In this document: positions 1 through 8,509 of the stretch, in pieces
How positions within the stretch are numbered: the stretch's first letter is position 1
Layout: every line of letters starts with the position of its first letter
Origin: Methanothermococcus sp. SCGC AD-155-C09
GTDB lineage: Archaea > AGJL01 > Methanococci > Methanococcales > Methanococcaceae
NCBI GenBank assembly: GCA_019561555.1
Contig: JAHEQB010000092.1
Location: 1-35,168 of the forward strand
Length of the DNA stretch: 35,168 bases
Direction of reading: 5' to 3'
Notes under the pieces: model-generated
The model's database searches: none
Seen by the model: the letters and a program-made list of their open reading frames with translations, nothing else
What the model was told of the DNA's origin: nothing
Position numbers and translations under genes: made by a program

Positions 1-245
1 GTTATATTTATAACATAAATATTTTATGTGATCATTACTTAATATATTCATGTTATTATATAAAGTATGAGTTTAGATAATTATGTGCTTGACTATAATT
101 CTATAGTTAAATACATAATATTTTAAACTTATAATCTAAAATATAACTAATAAACATAATAAAAAGAATAAACATAAACAATAAAGAGAAATATTTCTAA
201 GTTTTCTACTTTATATTAACCATAAAGTTCAAATGTCCTCTTTAT

Positions 246-350
246 CAGGGAGAATTTGCCCATCCTCCCAGTGCTTGGGAGCATTAAGAAGGGTAATGAC
301 AAGGTTTTCTACTTTTTATTATTTGCTCCTTCTTAAGTATTTTAAAACCT
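246..350 (-). repeat. R1 intergenic repeat, subtype 2 (copy A)
   Basis: The reverse complement reads TTTTAAAATACTTAAGAAGG, then AATAAAAAGTAGAAAACC, TTCTTAATGCTCCCAAGCAC, TGGGAGGATGGGCAAATTC. It closely matches copies C and D. The remainder of bases 1-701 is A/T-rich; I see only a motif near 100-140 (TATAGTTAAATACATAATAT) that resembles the reverse of the R2 tail. Confidence 0.8.
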
Positions 351-701
351 AGATTTTCTATTCTATTTTAATTATTATTCCTTACTTTTTATTTTATAGC
401 GATAATTATAAATTTTCTTAATTTTTTATTAATTAATTCTTTTAAAATTTTTATAATTTTATTTTTCATTGATTTATAATGAAAATTAAAGTTTTTTATT
501 ACTTACAAATAATTAAGATTATATTTTTTTATTTTATTTTAATATTTATTTTTTTAAATTTTTTTCTTTTATTACCACTATGGCATTAATTAAACCTAAA
601 TAAATTAAAAATATAAATGATATAAATAACATTAATAAATGTGTAATTATAATTTTAAAATATATAAATTATAATAAACAGGCAATATTGCTGGTGAGGA
701 G

Positions 702-1676
702 ATGGGAGTACAATTTAATGATTTAATTCCCAAAAGGGAAATACTCTTAAAGGATTTAAAAAATAAAACATTGGCAATTGATTCAATGAATATTTTGTAC
801 CAATTCCTATCAAGTATTAGATTAAATGACGGTAGCCCCTTAAGAAACTCAAAGGGAGAAATTACCTCCATATATAATGGCCTATTCTATAAAAATATAT
901 ATATTCTCGAATATGAGATTACCCCAGTATGGGTATTTGATGGAAAACCTCCAGAATTAAAATATGAAACACGAGAGGAAAGAAAAAAAATTAAGGAAAG
1001 GGCAGCACAGGAGTATAAAAAGGCAAAAAATGAGGGAAATTTAGAGGATATGTATAAATATGCAAAGAGAGTTAATTATTTAGAACCAAAAATAGTGGAA
1101 AATTCAAAGAACCTATTGAGGTTAATGGGAATACCTTACATAAATGCCCCCTCAGAGGGAGAGGCCCAATGTTCATACTTAGTAAAAAAGGGAGAGGCCT
1201 ATGGAGTAGTTAGCCAGGATTATGATGCCCTTCTATATGGGAGTACAAGAATTATTAGAAATATTACCTCCTCAAATAAACCATTGGAATTGATAGAATT
1301 GGAAGAGGTATTAAACCATTTAGGGATAACCTTGGAGGATTTAATAGATGTGGCAATACTTATAGGAACAGATTATAATGTGGGAGGAATTAAGGGAATA
1401 GGTCCAAAAAAAGCCCTAAATATTGTAAAAAATAATATAAAGGAGGAATATGTAAAGGATATTCCAAATTATCATAAAATAAAAAACATATTCAAAAATC
1501 CTGAGATAACGGATAACTATAAATTAAATATGGAATATCCTGATGTAGAGGGCCTGAAAAAATTCCTAATAGATGAGATGGATTTTTCAGAAAAACGGGT
1601 AATTCCCTATATTAAAAAATTGGAAAAATTAATCTATGAAAGAAAGAACCAATCCAAACTGGAGGCTTGGTTTTGA
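702..1676 (+). CDS. fen: Flap endonuclease 1 (FEN-1/XPG family)
   Basis: Structure-specific nuclease that removes 5' flaps during Okazaki fragment maturation and base excision repair, working with the PCNA clamp. The 324-residue length is typical of archaeal FEN-1. The N-domain shows AIDSMN (Asp27) and VFDGKPPELK; the internal domain shows EGEAQC and DYDALL, followed by GTDYNVGGIKGIGPKKA, the helix-hairpin-helix region. These acidic residues are the two-metal site of the family. The C-terminus QSKLEAWF matches the PCNA-interacting peptide pattern QxxLxxWF. The ATG is chosen because GGTGAGGAG lies immediately upstream, and the protein begins MGVQFNDLIP as expected. It stands alone, between long repeat-bearing gaps, so it is probably monocistronic. 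Confidence 0.97.
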   Translation: MGVQFNDLIPKREILLKDLKNKTLAIDSMNILYQFLSSIRLNDGSPLRNSKGEITSIYNGLFYKNIYILEYEITPVWVFDGKPPELKYETREERKKIKERAAQEYKKAKNEGNLEDMYKYAKRVNYLEPKIVENSKNLLRLMGIPYINAPSEGEAQCSYLVKKGEAYGVVSQDYDALLYGSTRIIRNITSSNKPLELIELEEVLNHLGITLEDLIDVAILIGTDYNVGGIKGIGPKKALNIVKNNIKEEYVKDIPNYHKIKNIFKNPEITDNYKLNMEYPDVEGLKKFLIDEMDFSEKRVIPYIKKLEKLIYERKNQSKLEAWF

Positions 1677-1853
1677 TTATTAATGGTTTTAATGTATTCA
1701 ATTTATATTTAATTATATAATTTATTTTGTTTTTAATTATTATAATATTTAGAGCATTTTAATAAAAAATAAGTAATTAAAAAAATAATAAATATTATAA
1801 AAATAAAATAAAACTTAATAAAAAATTATTATAAAAAATATAAATAAACAAAA

Positions 1854-2097
1854 ATGGAAAAAAGGAATTTAAAGGTAAATATAAAACATCTAAAAAAGAA
1901 GAAGCAAGTATATAAAAATCTAATAAAAAACATAAAACTCCTTAAAAAACCTTACTTCATAAAACATCCTAAGTAGGAGGAGTGTTAAAAAGTAGCAGAT
2001 CTAATAGAAGTTATAAAATCAGGCCTATTTATACCTAATTTTACTTAAAAAGATGAAACAAAGGACTATTAAAGATTTATTACAATTCAATAAAAAA
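1854..2097 (+). pseudogene. Possible decayed ORF (unidentified)
   Basis: One reading frame starting at an ATG gives about 40 basic residues (MEKRNLKVNIKH...). It continues past several in-frame stops with coding-like stretches such as VADLIEVIKSGLFIPNFT and KDETKDY, all in the same frame. That would fit a small gene eroded by point mutations to TAA or TAG. I do not recognise the family; a transposase remnant is one possibility. The alternative is chance, because AT-rich DNA easily gives Lys/Asn/Ile-rich frames. No clear ribosome binding site is seen. Confidence 0.25.
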
Positions 2098-2199
2098 TAA
2101 AATAAAAATAAAGAATAAAAATGAATATTTAGAATTAATAAAATAAAAAATAATATAAAATTTATTTTTTAAACAATTTTTAAAAGGAATACCTTAAGA

Positions 2200-2350
2200 G
2201 TGGCATTGCCCCTTACGTCAAAGTAAGATGCAGGGAAAATCCCTTAGAATATAGAAGGATTAAGAAAAAAATTAACTTTAAAAGTTTAATAAAATCTATA
2301 ATTTTTTTAAATTCCTTAGAGATAGATTTAAGATTTTATTTATTTAACAT
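2200..2350 (+). repeat. R2 intergenic repeat, copy 1
   Basis: Contains TAGAAGGATTAAG, then ATTAACTTTAAAA and AATAAAATCTATAAT, ending near a TTATTTATTTAACATAA tail. The same blocks in the same order occur, reverse complemented, at about 21838-21960, and more loosely at about 30155-30350. It lies between fen and the uncharacterised membrane protein gene. Confidence 0.6.
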
Positions 2351-2456
2351 AATTTCTAAAAATTTTTTTATTAAATATTATATTAATTTTTTAATTATTA
2401 TTTTAAAATTTTATTAATATTTATATTCATTAAAAATAAAAATTTTATGTGGGAAA

Positions 2457-3182
2457 ATGATTAAAACATATAAATTAACAGGATTTTCTGGAATTATATC
2501 TCTCCTTATAATATTTATTTTACTTATAATCTTGGCAATAATGCTATCTCCCTTTATTATAGTACTTATATTCCTAATAGTGATCTATCTAATCTATAGA
2601 AAATCTAAAAAATCCATTAAGGTAATATTAAGGGAGATTAAAAAGAAAAAAATAAAGATAACTGATGAATCAAGTAAGGGAGAGATAGAGATACATTTTG
2701 CAAAAAATATCCCTGTGAAACCTGGCGAAGTTGATAAATCTGAAGGTAATAGAGATAGAGATATTAAGGATAATAAAAAATACGATAGTGGTAATAAATA
2801 TAACACTAAGGAATATAATAATAACAAGGATGTTAATAATTATTATGATATAGGTACCATAACAATAGAAAATAGGGAGGAGAAAAATCTAAATAATATA
2901 GTAGAGGATGGATTTATAAAATATTTAATAGGCAAGGGCTTTATCCCCAAGGATGGAACACTTTACTATAATAATAAATCAATATATCCCATTTATAAAA
3001 AATCCTATCCAGTAAATGAAATTATTAGATTGTATTCAACTAAGCCTGAGGTAGATATGATAGTTTTAGGATTAAAGGGAACCCCAGATAACCCAAAATT
3101 CATATATTTTATTCCAATAAATGAATCAAAGGAAAGAATGTCCATAGGAGAACTTAAGGAATACTTAAAAGATTCATTATAG
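2457..3182 (+). CDS. Uncharacterised membrane-anchored protein
   Basis: I do not recognise a family for this 241-residue protein. The first 50 residues hold two closely spaced hydrophobic segments (SLLIIFILLIILAIML and PFIIVLIFLIVIYLIY), followed by a strongly basic stretch (RKSKKSIK), which suggests an N-terminal membrane anchor. A hydrophilic linker of about 60 residues, rich in Asn, Lys, Asp and Tyr, follows. A compact C-terminal domain of roughly 90 residues begins near NNIVEDGFIKYLIGKGFIP and is probably cytoplasmic. The ATG is preceded by GTGGGA, similar to the weak site before other genes here. The next gene starts about 50 bases downstream on the same strand, so the two may be cotranscribed. 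Confidence 0.7.
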   Translation: MIKTYKLTGFSGIISLLIIFILLIILAIMLSPFIIVLIFLIVIYLIYRKSKKSIKVILREIKKKKIKITDESSKGEIEIHFAKNIPVKPGEVDKSEGNRDRDIKDNKKYDSGNKYNTKEYNNNKDVNNYYDIGTITIENREEKNLNNIVEDGFIKYLIGKGFIPKDGTLYYNNKSIYPIYKKSYPVNEIIRLYSTKPEVDMIVLGLKGTPDNPKFIYFIPINESKERMSIGELKEYLKDSL

Positions 3183-3231
3183 TGTATAATGTAAAGCATT
3201 TATAAATTAATTTATATCATTGTGTGGGATT

Positions 3232-3735
3232 ATGGATGTATATGAGGCATTATTTCAAAGATGTTTGGAACATAAAGTAATAATAGATGACCAGGAGGTT
3301 CCCCTATGGAAAATTAAAAGGGAGGACATAGAAAATAAAAATATAAATTTTAATTTGCAATGGGAAAACCTCCAGGATTTAGCAATATCCCTTTATGAAT
3401 TCAAAAAGAAACAATTGGAATCTAAGGAACTTATAAAATTACCATTATATGAGGTAATTGTAGGTATAGCATTTTTAAAATCAAAGGAGTCAGGATATTT
3501 AATTACTGATGATATGAGTAATATATACACCTGTATTAATTACCTAAGTGAGATTATAACTGCAAGAATAAATCATATATCCAGAAGATACTACCTCATT
3601 AAAAAGCCTTTAAATACCAATATTTTTGATGAGGTAATACTTAAATTTCCTCAAAAAAAGGATATTAGAACTAAAAATATGGAAGATTTAAAGAAAATAG
3701 TTTTTAAACTTAAAAATTTAGATTTTGAGATATAA
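3232..3735 (+). CDS. Uncharacterised archaeal protein
   Basis: A soluble 167-residue protein of unknown function. The ORF track starts at a TTG (MCGIMDVYEAL). The ATG twelve bases later (MDVYEAL) is preferred because TGTGGGAT then falls in the ribosome-binding position, as it does before pycA. No transmembrane segment, signal peptide or cysteine motif is visible. The protein is a mix of charged helices (LQDLAISLYEFKKKQLESKELIK) and a few hydrophobic strands (YEVIVGIAFLKS). It follows the membrane protein gene closely on the same strand, so a shared transcript is plausible. Coding quality is good: even codon use and no low-complexity tracts. Confidence 0.7.
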   Translation: MDVYEALFQRCLEHKVIIDDQEVPLWKIKREDIENKNINFNLQWENLQDLAISLYEFKKKQLESKELIKLPLYEVIVGIAFLKSKESGYLITDDMSNIYTCINYLSEIITARINHISRRYYLIKKPLNTNIFDEVILKFPQKKDIRTKNMEDLKKIVFKLKNLDFEI

Positions 3736-4020
3736 TATAATCATTTATTATTTCCATTATTTTCATGACTCTAAAAAATCGTCTATTCTAAACCTATAAA
3801 AAAAATAATTTAAAAAAATTAAAAATTAAAAAAAATAATAAAATAAAATAGTAAAATTATAGTCATGAACATAATTTTCTAAACTATATCCAATATAAAA
3901 ATAAATAAAAAATAATTTAAAAAAAAATTAAATATTTAAAAAAAATAATAAAATAAAAAAATATAAAATTAGTAAAATAGAAAAAATAAATCTAAATCTT
4001 AGGATATAAGGAAAAAAGTA

Positions 4021-4107
4021 AATACTTAAAAAAATAGAAATTCCATACTATTACTACTCCCTTACACCCCCAAGCACTGAAAGTGCAGAGGAAACCCTTT
4101 AAGTATT
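4021..4107 (+). repeat. R1 intergenic repeat, subtype 1 (copy B)
   Basis: Bounded by the inverted ends AATACTTAAA and TTTAAGTATT. Internal core CAAGCACTGAAAGTGCAG, in which GCACT-GAA-AGTGC is a perfect short hairpin. The upstream flank (TCTAAATCTTAGGATATAAG) and downstream flank (ATTATATTTATAATAAGTTT) are also shared with other copies. It lies in the 860-base gap before mcm. Confidence 0.85.
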
Positions 4108-4290
4108 AGATTATTATATTTATAATAAGTTTGAAATATTTTATGTTTTACTACAATATTATATTTTTATTATTTTTTAATAATTATTTATTTTATTTTT
4201 TATAGGTTTTATTATAAATGTTTTTTTAAGTGTATTATAGGCTATAAGTTAAGATATTATGTTCTTAACTATAAAATAAAAACTTATAAT

Positions 4291-4390
4291 TTTAAAATAC
4301 TTAAGAAGGAATAAACTACATAAAAAGTAATAATTTTAGCATTATTTTCCTTAATACTCCTAAGCACTGGAAAGGCAAGCATAATCCTTA
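4291..4390 (+). repeat. R1 intergenic repeat, subtype 2 (copy C)
   Basis: Begins TTTAAAATACTTAAGAAGGA, then CATAAAAAGTA, and ends with the core ATACTCCTAAGCACTGGAAA. Copies A, D and H share this order. It is the second R1 copy in the gap before mcm; the rest of the gap is A/T-rich with no other recognisable feature. Confidence 0.8.
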
Positions 4391-4595
4391 AAAACGACAT
4401 TATAAAAGTTATAATAATCTAAGGTAGTGAGATTTAAAAATATTTTATTTTTTATTAATATTTTATTCTATATTATTTTTAAAAATTATTTTATTATTGA
4501 TTATAAATTTAAGATATTATTTATTTAATTATAATTATTATATTTTAATTATTTTTAATAAAAAATATTTTTAAAACATTATAAAGGTTAAGAAT

Positions 4596-6725
4596 ATGGA
4601 ATATGATGAAAAGGAGTTTTTAGATAAGTATGGAGATAAAATAAAGCAATATATTAAAATTAAATTATCTGAAAATGCAATAAAAAATAATATCTTTGAA
4701 TTTGATATAGAGGATTTTTTAAGTAATTTTCCTGAGATTTGTGAAATAAATGATATAATCATAGAATATCCCATAAATGTTGAAAATACTATTTCTTACA
4801 TATATAAAGAAGCATATATCGAGGTTTTTGGAGAGGATAGCAAAACAAAGAAGGAACTGGAAAAGGTTCAGATAGCCTTAAAAAATCCCATAGGTTGTGA
4901 TAAAAAAATAGATGAAATTAATTCCTCAGATATTAATAAACTTGTGATATTTGAGGGTAATATCATATCAGCAGCAAAGGTATGTGCCCTATTAAAAAAG
5001 GCATGTTTTGTATGTAGAAACTGTGGAACTATAATAAATAAAACAGTAAATGATTATTTTTCAATACCTAAGATGATATGTAGTAATAAAAACTGTAGAG
5101 CCGAAATGTCCCTTGACTTAAGTAATTCTTCCTATGTAAATATCCAGGAGTTGGAAATTCAGCAACCTATAGATTTAATGAAGAATCCAGAGGATCCTCC
5201 AAGGAATATTAAGGTATTTCTTGAAAATTCTGAGGGCATATATTCTGGGAGGGTAAATGTTGTGGGAACAGTAATGAAAAAATCAGTGCGTGCAAATTTA
5301 CCAATTTTTGAAATATATGTTAAAAGTAATAGTATATCCTTAAATGAAAGTTATCAAAAGATAGAGGTAAGGGATATATTAAATCCTGATTTAATAGAGA
5401 CATTGGATGAATTAGGTAAAAAGAAGAATATAGTGGATATACTATCTAACTATCTCATATCCCAGATTAAAGGGTATGATATTGTAAAGAAGGCCATATT
5501 CCTTCAACAGATTAAGGGATGTATAAAGTTCCTACCTGATGGTTCTCCCTTAAGAAGGGATAGCCATATTCTTTTAATTACAGATCCTGGAATAGGAAAA
5601 TCCACAATGTTAAGGAGAATAGCAAGATTGTTTCCTCAAAATTCCTATGCCTCAGTTACCACTGCAACAGGAGGGGGACTTACAGCCAATGTTGTAAGGG
5701 AGAGTACTGAAATAGGGGATGGATGGGTAGTAAAACCTGGAGTATTTGTAAAATCCAATGAGGGTACAGCCTGTATAGATGAACTTACAGTGGATAGGAA
5801 TATTATGAAGTATATTCTTGAGGCCATGGAATCCCAGACCATACATGTAAATAAGGGGGGCATAAATGTAAAACTTCCAGCCAAATGTGCAGTTCTTGCA
5901 GCGTGTAATCCAAAGAGGGGTAGATTTGATAGTAATTTGGGAATAGTTGAGCAGATAAATATTCCCTCTCCCCTTTTAAGTAGATTTGACTTAATATTCC
6001 CATTGAAGGACATACCTGATATAAAAAGAGATGAGGAAATAGCAGAGCATATATTGGATATCCACATAGAGACTGCAACAAAAAACTATTCTGTTCTAAA
6101 ACCAATTGAGATAGATGGTATAATTGTGGATGAAAATTTAATTAAAAGTTATATCATCTATGCCAGAACCTGTGCATACTTTGAGGAGAATCAGGCACTC
6201 TTTATGGGGGAGGGCATAGATGAGAGAAAGTTAAAAAATCCATATTTAACAAAATCTGCAAAGAAGATCATAAAGGACTACTATATCAACATGAGAAAGT
6301 TGGGAGAGGGGGATAATCCAATACCTGTTACTGCGAGACAATTGGAGGCAGCCATAAGAATCTCTGAGATGCATGCCAAGGCAAGGTTATCAAGAAAGGT
6401 TGAAGAAAGGGATGCAAAGATAGCCATAGATATTATTGAAGAATGTTTAAATCAGGTTGCCTATGATCCAGAAACTGGAAAGTATGATATAGGAAAGGCC
6501 ATGGGACAATTGCCAAAATCCAAGTTTGACAAAATGGATAAAATAATAGAGATCATAAGGGAATTATCAGCATTATCAGATAATGGTTTGGCCCATGAGG
6601 AGGACATTATAGAGAGGGCCACTGAGTATAGTATATCAGAAAAGGAAGTGGAGGATTTACTTGAAAAATTGAAAAAGAATGCTGAGATTTATTCTCCAAA
6701 ATTTGGATACTATAAAATTACATAG
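4596..6725 (+). CDS. mcm: MCM family replicative DNA helicase (divergent motifs)
   Basis: Minichromosome maintenance AAA+ helicase that unwinds DNA at replication forks as a hexamer. The 709 residues contain an N-terminal OB region with a zinc-binding pattern (C137, C140 and C143 near C162 and C167). The AAA+ core has Walker A TDPGIGKST (329-337), Walker B ACIDEL (Asp395, Glu396) and the arginine finger SPLLSRFD (Arg463). A C-terminal winged-helix-like region follows (GLAHEEDIIERATEYSISEKEVEDLLEKLKK). Walker A begins TDPG rather than the usual GDPG, and Walker B continues IDELTVDRN where most MCMs have IDEFDKM. The catalytic Lys, Asp, Glu and Arg are retained, so activity is plausible. Methanococcales often carry several MCM paralogues, and this may not be the principal one. 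No strong ribosome binding site precedes the ATG. Confidence 0.93.
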   Translation: MEYDEKEFLDKYGDKIKQYIKIKLSENAIKNNIFEFDIEDFLSNFPEICEINDIIIEYPINVENTISYIYKEAYIEVFGEDSKTKKELEKVQIALKNPIGCDKKIDEINSSDINKLVIFEGNIISAAKVCALLKKACFVCRNCGTIINKTVNDYFSIPKMICSNKNCRAEMSLDLSNSSYVNIQELEIQQPIDLMKNPEDPPRNIKVFLENSEGIYSGRVNVVGTVMKKSVRANLPIFEIYVKSNSISLNESYQKIEVRDILNPDLIETLDELGKKKNIVDILSNYLISQIKGYDIVKKAIFLQQIKGCIKFLPDGSPLRRDSHILLITDPGIGKSTMLRRIARLFPQNSYASVTTATGGGLTANVVRESTEIGDGWVVKPGVFVKSNEGTACIDELTVDRNIMKYILEAMESQTIHVNKGGINVKLPAKCAVLAACNPKRGRFDSNLGIVEQINIPSPLLSRFDLIFPLKDIPDIKRDEEIAEHILDIHIETATKNYSVLKPIEIDGIIVDENLIKSYIIYARTCAYFEENQALFMGEGIDERKLKNPYLTKSAKKIIKDYYINMRKLGEGDNPIPVTARQLEAAIRISEMHAKARLSRKVEERDAKIAIDIIEECLNQVAYDPETGKYDIGKAMGQLPKSKFDKMDKIIEIIRELSALSDNGLAHEEDIIERATEYSISEKEVEDLLEKLKKNAEIYSPKFGYYKIT

Positions 6726-6900
6726 GGACATGTTAAAATATAATTATTTTTCTACTTTTAAAGTATTAATATTATTTATTAGAAAAAAACTTAATTTTTA
6801 TTAAGAATCAATAAAAAAATAAAAATTAGTTAAAATAAAAATAAAATTATATAATTAAAAAATAATGAATAATTAATATAAAAATAAAAGAATTTAATAT

Positions 6901-6990
6901 TTTAAAATACTTAAGAAGAGAAAATACATAAAGATCAAAGGTCCAATTATTATTCTTCTTAGGTGCTCCTAAGTACTGGGGGAGTAGGCA
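6901..6990 (+). repeat. R1 intergenic repeat, subtype 2 (copy D)
   Basis: TTTAAAATACTTAAGAAGAG, then ACATAAAGA, TTCTTCTTAGGTGCTCC and the core TCCTAAGTACTGGGGGAGTA. It lies in the 586-base gap between mcm and the potassium channel gene. The rest of that gap is A/T-rich and holds only a low-complexity ORF that I reject. Confidence 0.8.
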
Positions 6991-7311
6991 ATATTTTTTT
7001 ACAGGATTGATTATGAGAGTTTATAATGATCCAAAATAATAAATTTAAAGTATTTTCTTTGTTAATATTATATTTTTTTATTATTTTAATTATATTTAAA
7101 TATTTTTCTTTATTAAGGTTTTATTCTCTATATTTTATTTATCAGTTATTATTATTTTTAAAATATAAAACAAAATATTATTATATATTCAATTATAAGA
7201 TTATAAAAATAAATTATAAAATAAATCACAATACCCTATAAATACAAAATTTATTGTAAAAATCAATATATTGAATATTTATTTAATACATTCCTTATTT
7301 TTTGGGATAGA

Positions 7312-7977
7312 ATGAAATCATTAAAGAATCTAAAAATTTATAACCCAAGGGTATATCATGCCATTGAGATGATAGGCATATTATGTACTTTGGAGATTTT
7401 AATCTCTTTTATACTATCAACATACAATCCCCCCTATGAGCATATTTTAATAAAGATGGATTTTATAGCAATTTCCTTTCTTTCCTTTGAGTTTATTTAT
7501 AAGTTGATTGGAACTAAGAATAAATTAAAGTTCTTTAAAGACCTATACAATATAATAGATGCCGTGGTTATTGGAGCCTTTATACTTTATCTTCTTCAAA
7601 TATACTCTACAAATGCAATTATTAGTTTAAGAATAATCAATGCTGTAAGGATATTGGTACTTTTGAGGGTTGTAAAATTTAAACATCTTAGTTTAAGTCG
7701 TGAAATGGTTAATTTTATTACTATTTTAACTTACTGTTTCATAATCTCCAGTTTTATATGGTTGGCAGAAAATGAGGTAAATCCTGGAATAAATAACTTT
7801 GCAGATGCATTTTATTTTACAGTTATTTCCATAACTACCATAGGATATGGGGATATTACTCCTATGACAATGTGGGGGAAAATAATAATAGTTTTGGCAG
7901 TACTTTATTTAATCTCTGGGCTAATAACTAAAATTCAGTCTGGCCTTTATAATGAATTGGGAAAAAAGGAAAATTAA
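7312..7977 (+). CDS. Voltage-gated-type potassium channel, six transmembrane segments
   Basis: Ion channel of 221 residues with the S1-S6 plan: S1 IEMIGILCTLEILISFIL, S2 around FIAISFLSFEFIYKLI, S3 around IIDAVVIGAFILYLL, then an S4-like helix with spaced basic residues (LRIINAVRILVLLRVVKFK). S5 is near ILTYCFIISSFIWL, the pore helix and selectivity filter are TTIGYGD (175-181), and S6 is IIIVLAVLYLISGLI. TTIGYGD is the signature of K+ selectivity. Only a short cytoplasmic tail follows, with no RCK or cyclic-nucleotide domain. The ATG follows TTTTGGGATAGA, a weak site. It probably sets membrane potential or K+ flux. No functional partner is adjacent. Confidence 0.9.
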   Translation: MKSLKNLKIYNPRVYHAIEMIGILCTLEILISFILSTYNPPYEHILIKMDFIAISFLSFEFIYKLIGTKNKLKFFKDLYNIIDAVVIGAFILYLLQIYSTNAIISLRIINAVRILVLLRVVKFKHLSLSREMVNFITILTYCFIISSFIWLAENEVNPGINNFADAFYFTVISITTIGYGDITPMTMWGKIIIVLAVLYLISGLITKIQSGLYNELGKKEN

Positions 7978-8260
7978 GGCGAGGAATAGGAATTAAAAAA
8001 ATATGGTTTTAGATGGAGCATAAATAATTATTGTGTATAACATTATATAATCCTAAACAAAACTACCTATACTAAACTTATAAATAATAAAATAATAAAA
8101 AATAATTTTAAAAAATAAAAATAATTAAAATAATATATAATAAAGGATAATTAAGATAAAAATAAAATAATTTATGATTTTAAAATATTTAAGAGGAAAT
8201 AATTTATACATTTATAGTGAAACATATAACATTTTAAGATTATTATAAATAAAGTAATAT

Positions 8261-8356
8261 CATACTTAAAGAGTTTTTCCCTGCACTTCCAGTGCTTAAA
8301 AGTGTAGGAGGAAGGAGGATAGGGGAGTATGAAACTTCTACTTTTTATGTATTTAC
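8261..8356 (-). repeat. R1 intergenic repeat, subtype 1 (copy E, upstream of the R-M operon)
   Basis: Reverse-orientation copy reading CATACTTAAAGAGTTTTTCC, CTGCACTTCCAGTGCTT, AGTGTAGGAGGAAGG, CTTCTACTTTTTATGTATTT on the plus strand. TTCCCTGCACT and AGTGTAGGAGGAA can pair with small bulges and one G-U pair. Its flanks (ACATATAACATTTTAAGATTA before, AAATTTAGATTATTTCA after) correspond to those of copy F. The 532-base gap holds no other feature. Confidence 0.85.
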
Positions 8357-8509
8357 TTTCTTTATATAATCATTTATTTTCTATTAAATCTTAAAATTTA
8401 GATTATTTCATTTATATTATATTTTTTAATTTTTAATTTTTTTTTAATTATTTTTTTACTTATTTAGATAATTTTTAATACTATAAATATAACCATAGGA
8501 TGTGTAAAA

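Noticed and set aside
5645-6105. Minus-strand ORFs of 64-140 residues over mcm, and similar ones over thermosome, argS and pycA
   Set aside because: They lie antisense inside well-supported genes and their translations show no domain or sensible start. They are shadows of the coding frame.
7026-7241. 71-residue plus-strand ORF between mcm and the potassium channel
   Set aside because: Its composition is almost entirely Phe, Ile, Leu, Tyr, Lys and Asn, as A/T-rich intergenic DNA gives by chance. It has no ribosome binding site, no recognisable motif, and follows directly on an R1 repeat.
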